Shown here one piece after another: positions 10,626 to 21,768 of a DNA stretch of 64,000 nt (position 1 is the first letter of the stretch; each line of letters opens with the position of its first letter). The notes beneath the pieces were generated by a model, which worked only from the letters and a program-made list of their open reading frames with translations, had not been told where the DNA came from and did no database searches. This stretch comes from Heliopora coerulea. Its lineage: Eukaryota; Cnidaria; Anthozoa; Scleralcyonacea; Helioporidae. Made by a program: the position numbers and the translations under genes. The stretch is from positions 620,001 to 684,000 of the forward strand of contig JASJOG010000086.1 of NCBI GenBank assembly GCA_030142905.1. The letters run 5' to 3'.

Positions 10626-12991
10626 GCGGATCGCATCAAAATGAAAACTTTAAAACATAATGCAAAGAAATCTGGACCGAAAGACTCGAACATTTTCAAT
10701 CACTTGAGGTTTAAAAGACAAAGGATGCGGAAGCATTTGTTGCATGCATATACAGTAGCAGTCAGCTAGATTCTTTCGTTAAAGCTCTCCCAGCATGGCT
10801 GTAGCGAGGTGTAGCTCAAAACCTTTCATTTAAAAATAAGTTGTAATTCAAATGTAAGTAAAACTCGTTTTCGCGAGAAAGGTTGTGAACTAAGAAAAGA
10901 GAAAAAGAAGATCGTATCAGTATGCGATTGTTCGATGCAACTCTCAAGTAATAAATTTTTGTTTAATGATTCATTTATCGGCTCACTGATTGACTCGTAC
11001 TCCCGTGCGTCTATTCATTTGGTAACGTTTCGATCGTTCTTGACATTCTTGTCTGCTCACCACTTTACGTCCAGTTTTGAAGCCCTCTCTTGTATACCGC
11101 TGTCTTGTACTCCATGTAAACCAAGATGTATTCCGTCGTTCATCTCAGCTTTCTTTGATACTGGTCACCCTGAATACGTCGCCCTATAGTTGCTGCATTC
11201 AGTTGGAGCGGTGTCGTGGAAGTAAAGTGGGGCTCTTTTCGGGCGTCAGTGGCGCTCGGTTAAGGCAATACTCTGTGCAACTTACGTGGTCGGACCGTTA
11301 AGTTACGTTTATCCTGTAATACATCAATAAATCGTCTATGAAGCATGCCTTCGCATACTCATAGCAAGCCCTTTCTAATGCGGAGCTTCCAATTTTCTAT
11401 TCCAACCGAGTGTCAAATGTTGAATGTCAAGTAGTCCAAATAAGGATAACCAGGCTGGTGTCAAAGTTTAAGTCGGTTTTTAATCGTTTTTACCAAAACT
11501 TGAAAAACTTCGTGCCACCAACAGACTCAAATCTGTGTTTTTCAAAGGATATCAAATTGCACTCACCAACGTGCACTTTTGCATGCATGAGACTGGTCAA
11601 ATATTGCTTATGTCATTACCGAAAGCCGTGATGTTTGAGTTTGCAATTTTCAAAGCTCTTCTTTGAAGAGTGAAACAATTATGGGCACGAGTGTTTTAAA
11701 TGGGCACTTAGTCATTTCCTGATATCCAGTAATACAATATTCGTTGAGATATCTAGATACAAATAAACATCCTTTAACTGATACACGGGGGGTTGTTCTT
11801 TATTCAAGAAGAGCCAGTGTAGAGTCTCGAGTTATCTTCATGTGCGAAAAGATGGCCTTGTCAATTATATAGACAATATTGCAGCCTTATTTTAGGATAT
11901 CTTTATCTTTCTTACTAACCCTTAGTTGTCGAATATATCACATAGATGGATAGATACATAGATATTTTAAATCAATCAACATTTCGAGTACTCGTGCTTC
12001 AACAAATCTAGAACACATCTCTGCACATTCTATTTTCTATCTCGTTATTCTCGTAGCCATGGAAATGCCTTTTTCGTTTATCTTATGAGGCTCTGCTTTC
12101 AGTCCAGTATATAATGAGCGAAAAACGACTTCTTCTGTTGCTTGTAGAGTTCAATATATCTTATTTCACTTCTCAAAAATTAAATTTGGTCAAAAATAGA
12201 CAAGACAGAAGTCTATTTCTTGGTGCTTTTTTTCCCCTTTGTATGTGTGTGTGTGTATGAAGTTTAATCCAATGTTTTTCAAGGTGCTCATCTATGGGGA
12301 CAATCCAGGTGATACACTACGGATTTGTATTATGTGAGTATATTTCGCCTGACGGTAGTGTAACGATTTAGTGTTCACCACCACGTGATCATTTAAGTTT
12401 ATCAATTATGGCTGATCCGATTCATTTGTAGTTACAGCTTTCTTGTAAACCTTTCTACCAATCCCACATCCTTTGTTGCAGTGGGGCGCCAAAGAGTTGT
12501 TCGTGTATTATAAAATACAGATGACCAGGTTAGGGTATGGTTCGAATGTTCATTGCTACATGCAGGTATGCTTCGAGGTGATAAAGGAATACTAAGATTC
12601 CCCGTTTGCGTTGTTTCAGTGTTTTTCAAGTGGGCCAAGGCTTACTAACCCCTATACATGTTATACTAAAAACTAATTCAACCCGAAGTATAAACGCAAA
12701 GTCAGAGAAGCACCACTTTATCAAGTAAACCAAAGGTAAATGCAATAACATGCTTGAGTTTTTTGACTTAGTCATTTAATTCAAAACTAGTTTTCCTTCA
12801 TTACGTTATCATTTAAAAATGTATTTCAAAACTGAAAACAACATTGGATAGTCGTCACGATGTTATACGAGCTTGTTGAATAGTCTAAATAAATGTAATT
12901 GCGTCTAAATTAAGTTGTCACTTAGTATTTGCGAAACAGTTTGTGAAGTGGCATCAGGTTTTCACTCCATTGAATCACTTTCAGGATTATA

Positions 12992-12997
12992 TTTATT
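12992..12997 (-). terminator. Poly(A) signal of the GPCR gene
   Basis: AATAAA on the minus strand, about 48 bases after the GPCR stop, just beyond the tetranucleotide repeat. Confidence 0.6.
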
Positions 12998-13055
12998 CAT
13001 TCATTCATTCATTCATTCATTCATTCATTCATCCATTCATTCATTCATTCATTCT
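12997..13055. repeat. ATTC tetranucleotide microsatellite overlapping the GPCR stop
   Basis: About 14 ATTC units with one CATC variant. On the minus strand the repeat reads GAATGAATGA and supplies the last codons and the TGA of the receptor. Confidence 0.9.
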
Positions 13056-13989
13056 GTTGTTCTGTCGCCTTTTTAAATAGATCAAAGGGATTTGCTTGGC
13101 GGAGAAGACGAAGCGTTGCCTCTCGTATGTTGGGGGCCATTAGGCAGTAGACGACTGGATTTAAGCAACTGTTCAAAAAGATTACAATCAGTATTCCGTA
13201 CACCACAGCTAACGTGAGCTCGTTTGCCAAGTATAAAATGACAATCACAATCACTAAAAACCAGGCTGCTAGAGCCATCACTAGCACCAACAACAGCAAA
13301 GTTACTCGTCGCATCTTAGCTTTTAGCACTTCGCGTTCTGCTGCACTACGAGCAGAAGATCGAGATCTCCTCTGCAGAAATCTTCTCGTGAAAAACATAG
13401 TGCACATGTTCATAACAATTGCTGTGAAACAAAACACTCCGAAAATCCAAGCGCGATTAAACGATCCGTCGTCTCTATTTCTTTCGAGGAACGAAAACGA
13501 GGCGAACCCAATGGTTGCGACCACGACGAGCAGAATGACTGTGGAAACCAATTTGGGTGTAAGGTATCGTCGATGGAAGACTGGCGCTTTGACGCCAAGA
13601 AAACGTTCAATTGTGACCATGGTCAAACATACCATTGATAAGAACATTGAGTTGGAACAGCCTATGGTAAACGCATGGTATGCCCACGTACCAGTACATT
13701 GTCTCTTGTGTGTGTAGATCACTTGAGCGGAGAACCCAGACTGGCCAAAAGTGTTAATGATCAAGTCCGCAATCGCAAGACTTCCCAGGAAAGCGTTTGT
13801 TATTTCCTTTCTTAACTTGCTGTTCAGCACAATTGCGAGGAATACTGAAAGGTTCAAGACCAATCCGCACACAGCTACGGCAGCGTTTATTACAACCAGA
13901 GTGATGGCAATGTCGAGTGATAGATAGCAATCGCCCGAGTCGACGCTGGAATTGCCAAATACAGTCATCGTTGTTGTAGTTGACGCCAT
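13045..13989 (-). CDS. Class A (rhodopsin-like) GPCR, intronless orphan
   Basis: A single 314-residue frame with seven hydrophobic segments. TM1 has the GLVLNLS N1.50 motif, TM2 SLAIADL (D2.50), TM3 ends in ERF instead of DRY, and TM7 has NSCLNPVVY (NPxxY), followed by a short basic helix 8. N-terminal NSS is a likely glycosylation site. Unusual points: TM6 has AAWFL where most have CWxP, so Pro6.50 is missing; the TM3 cysteine (QCTGTW) has no cysteine partner in the short second extracellular loop. The third loop is Arg-rich. Intronless receptors of this size are common in cnidarian lineage expansions. The ligand cannot be read from sequence. The start is the first Met, about 40 bases downstream of a TATA box. 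Confidence 0.93.
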   Translation of the reverse strand: MASTTTTMTVFGNSSVDSGDCYLSLDIAITLVVINAAVAVCGLVLNLSVFLAIVLNSKLRKEITNAFLGSLAIADLIINTFGQSGFSAQVIYTHKRQCTGTWAYHAFTIGCSNSMFLSMVCLTMVTIERFLGVKAPVFHRRYLTPKLVSTVILLVVVATIGFASFSFLERNRDDGSFNRAWIFGVFCFTAIVMNMCTMFFTRRFLQRRSRSSARSAAEREVLKAKMRRVTLLLLVLVMALAAWFLVIVIVILYLANELTLAVVYGILIVIFLNSCLNPVVYCLMAPNIREATLRLLRQANPFDLFKKATEQQNE

Positions 13990-14028
13990 TTTGGTATCAA
14001 GATGCTTTGTCGTTGATATCTCGCCGTG

Positions 14029-14036
14029 CTTATATA
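14029..14036 (-). promoter_or_regulatory. TATA box of the GPCR gene
   Basis: TATATAAG on the minus strand lies 40-47 bases upstream of the receptor ATG. That implies a very short 5' UTR if the start site is about 30 bases downstream. Confidence 0.55.
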
Positions 14037-14039
14037 TGT

Positions 14040-15451
14040 ATCTGGATCATGCTCGGAGATAAAGAAGGGCTGTCGGTTGTGGGAAATTGACCTGGAAAAA
14101 AGCGAATATTTTTAAGTAGATTCCTGCTCAAGGGCTGGGCCATTTTTAATCACTTTGCTTGAGGGGACAATAAAATAGAAGGACCAGTTTCCGTGCGTAC
14201 CAAGGACATTTTATATTAGCAAACATTCGTCATCGCTGTTTTTGCCACGACTATTTCGCCAGTTCAGTTACAATCCACATTTGTCGAACATATCTGTAAA
14301 GTTAACGAGGTGAAATATAGGGAGACCAATGGAGGACTCTACTTCCGTGGATGAATACAATATTCAAACAGTGTTCAGAAAGATGACGTGAGTTTAACTG
14401 ATGAACCATATTCAGACGATATTAATCCTTCCGCTTCTTCCGTGCATGATTTTTTCCCTTTTATTCTTTGTCTTTTGTTTTCTTGTCTCGTTCTTTCATT
14501 AGTTCTTTGGTTGTAAGTTGTTGTTGTGCCACAACGGTGCTTATGCATGAAGGATTAATCGATGAGGGCATTTCTCCGAAATTTCAGTAGTTTTTTAACA
14601 AATCCGCTATGGAGGAAAATCAACTTAAAATAATGACGAAAAATTTCAGGATTTCTCAACAATCATTTCAAAAATTCAGTAATCCAACATTTCAATATTA
14701 ACACCAACTCAGCAATCCAAACAATCAGCCTTTGTTCCAGGCAATTTTGTGTTGTTCTTACGAGATTCGCCACACCATACGTCATTACATGATACACTAA
14801 ACTTGTAATCCAGTACGATGCCTGCTACACGAGACATTGTAAAAAGGAAATTTTATTCCGGATTCTACCGAATTTCTTGAAATGCTACATTTTTTGTGCT
14901 TGTCACAGCTGTCCCGAAGGTCAACAACAGGTCGTAACTAGTATACAGTTTTACACAATAGTTTTCTAGCTTATTCTATGCTATTTATTTATTAATAACA
15001 AGACAGGTTTATGAAGTTCGATCGGTAGATATATTAAATACATTGAATGTTCAAAAACCTTAGTCAACACCTCATATTTTTACTTCCATCAGAGAGTAAG
15101 AGAGTACCAGTATTCCGCTCGAGATTTTCAGCAACGAGACAGTTTTGACTGCCTATTTCAATCTCCATACGCGGTTATGGAGTATACTGTCAGTTTGATG
15201 TGAACCAACGTCAAACTCACACTGCCAAATGATTCCGTCGGAGACTGAAACTGTCGTCCAAGTGATCCTGTGATACTGACATCAAAATGACCATAGGACT
15301 GAAACAGGCGGCGAGAAAGCCCTCTATTTTAGCTATTTCTGGGGGGGGGGTGTTTCTTTTTTTTGGTTTGTTTTTTTTTGACCGGCAATCACCTTTCCGG
15401 TTTAAGCAGAGTTCAGTGTGTGGTCTATGTACCAGGCTCCAATTAGCATCG
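14040..15451. other. Spacer between GPCR promoter and coiled-coil gene
   Basis: No gene recognised. At 14440-14550 is a T-rich block ending TTGTTGTTGTGCCACAACGG that resembles 6214-6330 in TRAFD1 (GTTGTTGTACGACAACCG), so it is a dispersed repeat. At 15340-15375 are G and T homopolymer runs. Confidence 0.5.
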
Positions 15452-18230
15452 TTACCACTCCCCCGGCTTTAAGTCCCTTAAATTGGCAATTGTAGTAGAA
15501 CTTTTGACAACATGTCGTTGAATATAGTCACTGAAAAACAACCCATTATCCACAGTTCTACTGCTATCGCCTTTTAGAACATCCCCATACAAGCATTTGG
15601 GACACCAATCTGTTTGGTTCATGCCACAACCTTCAGTGGAGCTTGGGTTACAAGTCTCCAAAAAGCATCTGGAACAGTTTTCTGTACGGCCTTTGGAGCA
15701 CTTCTGTGTATGGTACCTGGAGCAAACCTGCGAACAACAGCAGTGGTTTTTATGTTTAGTGAAATTGTCCGCGAGGGAGTCAGTGAAGTTTTTCCGACAT
15801 GGAGGCCCTTTATTCGAGTGGCATCCAAGAGCGGTGTGTTCGTAGGGGACATTTTTTCTTCGGCTGTTTCCGCTAGTAATCACGCACGTGTTCGTCCATG
15901 TATTATTTTGAACTTTAGGGGTTCCCAATTTTTGCTGAGACAACGTTTCGTCCTCTATCTTCTTCCAAACGGGAGGGTTATCAACTTTCTGTCGACCATC
16001 GAGCGCCATTTTCTGACAAAGTTGTTGCAACCGGTTCAGAAAGTTCATAAACGGAAACCCCAGTTGTCTTGTCGCCTCAGCCGCCGCATCGAAATCCACA
16101 CTTGTCTCGTCAAACCGAAAATTTCCTTCGAGATCCCCTTCAGACACCGACTCTTTAACATTTGCGTTCTCGCTGAAATCCTTCGTGGACTCAAAGACTT
16201 CCCTCAGATCAGATGGGTTGACTTTACAGTCGGATGGAAAATTCATCTTTTCCGAAAAGAATTCAAGGTTGCTATTTCCGAATTTTGAACTACTTTCTCC
16301 GGTTTCTTTTTGGATCAGACACTTCTTATCCTGTAGCAAGTTTGTGAAAATACTTTCGCATGAGTCGCCGTTTTTCTCTTTGTCTTTCACCCCATGCTGA
16401 AGTTCTTTGTCTTCTTCGCCCCCTGGACGTTGTTCGACTTTAACGCCACGTTCAAGCTTCTCGTTTATTTTCGAACTAAAGTCGTCCGAAAGAAAGAGTT
16501 CATTCACTTTCACAGGAAGAAGCTTGCTCCTCTTTATTTTCGCTATTATGTTACCTTGCCTCACAACTGTCGAAGTACTTGTCTCAGTACCATCACTGGT
16601 GATTGATTTGACTTCGAAACTTGGACATTCATCTCGTGATTCGAGCTCAGTAGCTGTTAATTCATCTTTCCTTTCCATCTGTCCACCTCTGTCTTCGGAT
16701 ACCTCCATTTTCTTACCTTCGTGAAGTTCTATGAACTTGTCAAACTTTTTACTGACATTCAAAAGTATGTTTTCCATTTCAGTCATCTTTGCTCGAATGT
16801 CGTTAATCGTTCCATTTGTATCTTTTATCCACTCTTTCACAGATTGTAAATCCGTTTCCATTTCTCCGATTTTGCACCTCAAACCGTTGTCCACTCCCAG
16901 GCCAAGTTTTGGAACCGGCTCTACAGCTCCCATACCATTATCAACACTTCGGCCATCCCTCGTAACCGTTTCGGGGCCTAAGGTTATCGAAGAAGACTCC
17001 CTAGACATTCGCTTTTTCATATTTTCGTATTTTTTCTCCATAAGATGAAGTTTGGTCTCCATCTCATCCCGTTGTCTTGCGATGCAAGCTAGCCTTCCAT
17101 TCATCCGCAATGTATTTGACGCTTCCCTTTTCTTCATTCCATCAATCTGCTCGTTGTACTTTGTGCTCAAGTCTTCCTTTATCGTTCTCAGCTTCTCTTC
17201 GTAGTCCAGGCGTTTATCATTGGTTTCCACACCACCCCTCACATCCTCCTTAAACGACGAATCTTCCGAAATTTCGTCTTTAGCATCGTCGTCCTTCTGG
17301 AAAAAAAGGAGCAGAATTTAAACTAGTTTGGAACCTCAGGTATTTTGTTCACGGCTTCTGGGCTCGTAAACGTTATCAGAATGAAGAACTTGAGGTTTCA
17401 CTCAGGTGTTTCGCTCTTAATTTTCCTAGCACTTGATTTGTAAATTTGTTCTCCAGTAATTTGAATACCATTAGTTACAAATATCGTGATAATCATGTGT
17501 TATTTTTTTTCCCCAAGGAGTCACTGTTGCATGCAATCTGACTCTAGTAGTATATTCTCATGCGGATCAGAAGCCCAGTATATTGTAACTTATTCTTAAA
17601 AAAATGCATTGATAATTCTTGAGGAAAATTCAAAAGAAATTCATGTTTAATTAGTATGTCTGATTATGAATCAGGTTGAAGCATTGATTAATAAAACATC
17701 AATGTTTTATCAAAGTTAGTAGGCAATGGTGGCTCAAACTCAGCTTTGTCCGAGTTAAAATGATTTGGCTTTACCTTTTTTACAACTGCCATTCAAATTC
17801 GGAATCAAACCCCAGTCACAGAGGTAAGAGACACGTGCGCTACTGTTCTGCCTACACCCCTAATCGCGGGCCATGAAAACACCCTCTCGTCATCAACAAA
17901 GGGTTTCAAAAAGAATTACCTGGAAAATTACCAAAAAGAATTTGGTTGGAAGAATCCTCCAACCAACTTAACTCATAGCAACATGTTGAGATTCTTTTGA
18001 TCGGTTATTAGAGTTAGTTTATAAGTTTGCAAATAATTGTGGTTAAATGTACAGTGCGTGAGAGAGTTGGAATCTTTTTAAAAAAGAGATGAAATGTCGC
18101 GTTTCTACTTCTTTGTGAGACTGTGAAGTGGCCTTGAGGTATTGATTCTAGTTACCTTTTTCTTGCTTTTGGGTCTCCACTTCTTGCTGAAGGAATTGGC
18201 TTTTTTCAGCATCTCGAGGTTGCGATTCTT
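15452..18230 (-). CDS. Unrecognised coiled-coil protein with Cys-octapeptide C-terminus, 3' exons
   Basis: The large terminal exon runs from acceptor CCAG at 17297-17300 (first base 17296) to the stop at 15452 and encodes about 614 residues. An in-phase upstream exon from about 18219-18230 down to 18156 adds a basic segment (KKWRPKSKKK) and ends in a GTAACT donor. Its 5' part has two heptad-rich coiled coils (EEKLRTIKEDLSTKYNEQ and a later EMENILLNVSKKFDKF region). A long acidic, low-complexity middle follows, then a Cys-rich end with five perfect C-x7 periods and a CPKC. I recognise no family. The apparent GTG-initiated frame is not a real start; the true N-terminus lies upstream. Confidence 0.6.
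15602..15724 (-). repeat. Coding 24-bp minisatellite: Cys-x7 octapeptide repeated five times
   Basis: In the terminal exon, cysteines recur at exactly every eighth residue six times (CSRYHTQK, CSKGRTEN, CSRCFLET, CNPSSTEG, CGMNQTDW, C). Each period is 24 bases. The units share the frame and the cysteine, while the other positions have diverged. Confidence 0.85.
17720..17880 (-). mobile_element. tRNA-derived SINE-like repeat
   Basis: Minus strand shows an A-box-like TAGGCAGAACAGTAG and a B-box-like GGTTTGATTCC spaced as in tRNA-derived SINEs, followed by a non-tRNA body. No clear A-tail or target duplication was found. It lies in an intron of the coiled-coil gene. Confidence 0.45.
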
Positions 18231-20195
18231 ACACTTTAAAGACAATGTAAATAATCATTATTTAGCAAATTGTTCATGAACTTCAGGATCTCATACGTAT
18301 CGAGTGAGATTATTGTCGTGTCTTCTGAAAGACTAAATTTTTCCTGTGTTCCCACAAGTCTTCCATCTTAAGTCTCATCATAGAACTCGCAGACTTTCGA
18401 TTGAAATATTACTTAGTCTTCCTTCCTTTAGTTCAACAAGTTATTACGTTAACATCATATAATATTTTTTGTTAGAGTGAACGTCAAGGCAAGAGTTTCT
18501 TTTCATCAAAAAGCAACCCTTTCTAACAAATGAAAAGAACAAACAAAACAACTCTTTCTAATAATCAAGCCTTTCTGTAAAAACTATTTAATCTGTATTG
18601 GATAAACACAGTATTTTAAAGCAATTTTCCGGAGTACATTGAAACTTTCAAGTCTAACTCGATGTTCATACTGGGTCATCTTTATCGGTATTCAACTGCA
18701 TTGATCGGGGTACTTACGTGATACCAAAGCACCTTGCTATCCTGCCATCTTCATGATTTTACACTACGCACAATTTATAATCATTTACTTCAGTTATCAC
18801 TCATTAAAGAAGTACCATTCTCCGAACTGTCTAGCCTAAATCCTGACTGCGCTTGGTGAGCAAATGCGTTCAACATACTCCTATTGCATGTCTGCATTAC
18901 GTACTCAAGTTTAAACCGAGCTGCTTCTTAACCCCACCATGGAATATCCTTCACAATGCGATACGACAGTTTACTCAGCCGTTAACGTAAGCCGTGGTTG
19001 CTTTACTTTTGCATTTGTCAGGTTAAAAGTGTCTTCGATCATGTAATGTATCAGTCTAACTATATGCAGTTTTTGTTGGATTGAGTTGTGTTGGTCAAAG
19101 CGCTGTCTGTGACGACCAATATACCCATGCAATCAATGCATCCTCAAAGTCGAAGGCTTCCGAGTGTATTCCTTTGGGAACCAGAGCGATGCGGTAGCTC
19201 TCCGTTCCAGAAAACTAGCAGCGAAGGTAGCGCTCTCTTTGTAAACCGGAATGGCCTAACCCTAGTATGATTTTTGCAACTCTACTGAAGACTATCAGTT
19301 CTAGTACAAGCATAGTCTCAGTGAGCTAAAACAGTAGGTAAAACTGAAGTATTCAATAACAAGAATCAAATACATTTTAGCAAACACTTTCGTCAACAGA
19401 AGATGGCGACTGGGCTTAGTTGAGACTGTTCTTAATGAACAGTTTATTTGCGAATTGAACTAGCTCATAAGGGGTCTCAATTTGTCAAAGGGATTAACTC
19501 ATAAACCCTCTAGTTCTACAGCATATGACGGAGCCGGGAAGCATATTGAATGCAAAGAGCCCAATGCATCTGCTCGTGTTGTCTGTGTACCGAAGTAAAA
19601 CGAAGTAGAAAAACAAAAACAAGGAGCTTCTGAGTCACAAATCCGTTCTTTGATCATTGACAGCGTTTTGGTACGATCGGATTTAATGCGACATCAATTT
19701 TGAACTCCCCAACTAAACAAATATCCAATTTCGATCACTTCCAAGTCACCTCAACTCATATCCCTTGGTATTTAATGACATATCCTTCGTTATCTTAAAA
19801 AATATTATTGTGCTGTTTTGATCTGCATTGTGTTTTTCAAGCAGGATTAAGTCCCTTGCAAACTATCGCGAACAGTTTACGACAGCTTGATCCCAACTGC
19901 CATTTTCCTGCGACGCATCACAAACCTTAAGTAAAAAGGCGATTTCCACTTGCGCAGACGTATTGCAACGGTGTGCGATTGAGGCATCGAAAACTGCGAC
20001 TGTGTGCAAAAGAATTGAGATCATTCGTATTCTCTATTGAAAAGAGTTAATCAAAGAAGATTAAACTGAAATTTGGATATAAATATTCCTTTTCGTAACT
20101 GGTAACTGTGGGCAATTTAAATTGAAAAATCTGTATTCTTTACATCAAACTTTCTTAAAGAACTGCTGCAAGGAGCTTGAGTAACCAAAAATTAC

Positions 20196-20292
20196 CTCTG
20201 TTCATTCCGATCAACGCCGCGTGTACTTGCTGTTGTGAAGGATTCTCCTCTTCGATGAAGGACAAAAGGTCGTTACCCAACTCACCACATAC
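20196..20292 (-). CDS. Candidate upstream exon of the coiled-coil gene
   Basis: An open minus-strand segment reads ELGNDLLSFIEEEN...QVHAALIGMNR and ends in a GTAATT donor. It has coding-like composition, but its phase (1) does not match the next located exon (phase 0), so an unlocated exon or a separate gene is possible. The acceptor side is weak. Confidence 0.3.
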
Positions 20293-21768
20293 CTTTTATT
20301 TGTGTCTCAGAGATTCAACCCAAGGCTAGTTACGTTGTTTTCAGGAATCCCCAAAGTCTACAACTCTTAATGAATGTCAAATAAACTTTAAAATCTTCCC
20401 TGTGTTTGTCAAACAATGTCAAAAAAGTGGATTATTAATTTAATGAAAGAAAAATTCTCTTCAGCTAAAATTTATCGTGGTTGCTGGATTAAGAGTTCGA
20501 ATTAAAATTGAAAACTGGTGCTACGGTTTGGCTGTTAGACGTGAATTGTTGGAGTAAGGGTTGAAGTTAAACCCTGGCCGAACTAGAATGTTAGTCGATG
20601 CAGGTTTCAACTTCCTTTTCGTTTGGTCACCAACTTACATCAGCTGGCGTTGACATGTTGGCGTTCAAATTTTTGCCAGTTTAACCCTTTCCTACACACT
20701 GCCGTTGTACGAAAACAAATTACAACAGTAGATCAAATGAAAGAACAAAGCATTAAACAAAAGAGAAAAAAAAGAGAAAAAAAATTCATGCAGAAAATGG
20801 TTAAGGTAGCTCCCAACAGTTTCTATTTTTACAGGTTGCAATCAGTACGGTCTTTATTTATAGGCTTTGCTGCATAAAATTGTTGCAAATTCGTTACAAA
20901 GTGTATCTAACTGTAGAAGAAGTATCATAAATACGAGGCTCTTATCAAATAGTGCAATTTTCTTTTACTACCAAGGTAAAAAGCAGCGTTGGAACTTCGG
21001 CGTATTGTGAAGAAAATGACAGTTGAGACACGTTATCGATTTTCGTCGGTGAATTTTTTTCTAGAAATTGTCACCAGGTTACATATTTCACTGAAGAAAC
21101 TGAATAACAGCAAAATATTTGGTCAAGACAGATTTTTGCAATATGTTAACTGAATTTTAAAAAGAATCTGTTGGCCAAAAATTTTTGAAAATTGCATGTT
21201 TTTATTTTTATTCTGTTTGCTTTATCGAGCAAATTTTTAAGAAATTCACTGAAGCAAACACACAATGTGCTGACGAGCACATCAATTGCTGACGAGTAAG
21301 TTTACAAGATCGTCTCGGACAAATGCTAAATAGTTTCACAGAACATTATACACCAGGAGTTGTTTGTTAACCTGTAGAATGTAGACCACCGCGTGGATTT
21401 CCCATCATGAAATACCCTAATTGAATGCTGTGGCTTATCTTCGCAAACGTCTATTCAACTTTCTGTATCCGGTACATAAAGATTGGCTGCATTTGTACAA
21501 GAACTACAATTAGCAAATCCGGCCAGTACCGAGGTAAGACCACCCTAATGTAAACACATCCTAATTGAGGCTATCAGTCAGACATTAGTTGGTCAGACAG
21601 TGCTCACTAGGATCACAAAGTATGTGAGAAAAAATTAGTACACAAGTCTTGTCTTACCACTGTGACCGAGTCTGAGTCTCCTGTGGTTCCGTCACTTTCA
21701 CTTCCGCTCCGTGAGTTTTACGCGCGGAACGCTGGGAGCTTGAAGTAAGGAGTTCAAATGGCTTTCGA
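20293..21768. other. Spacer with possible divergent promoter for MED19
   Basis: No gene recognised. A minus-strand donor-like GTAAGAC at about 21650 and the MED19 start at 21769 would fit a bidirectional promoter shared with the coiled-coil gene, but there is no direct evidence of transcription. Confidence 0.3.

Larger units (their letters stand above)
10243..12991. other. Spacer between TRAFD1 and the GPCR gene
   Basis: No gene recognised. The stretch has AT-rich unique-looking sequence, the TRAFD1 poly(A) signal and a hammerhead-like repeat at 10565-10625. TRAFD1 and the GPCR converge here tail to tail. Open frames under 90 codons show no family signature. Confidence 0.6.

Noticed and set aside
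13214..13717. Plus-strand frame of 167 codons
   Set aside because: Antisense shadow of the GPCR, which has all family motifs.
15614..16288. Plus-strand frame of 224 codons
   Set aside because: Antisense to the coiled-coil exon; no motif of its own.
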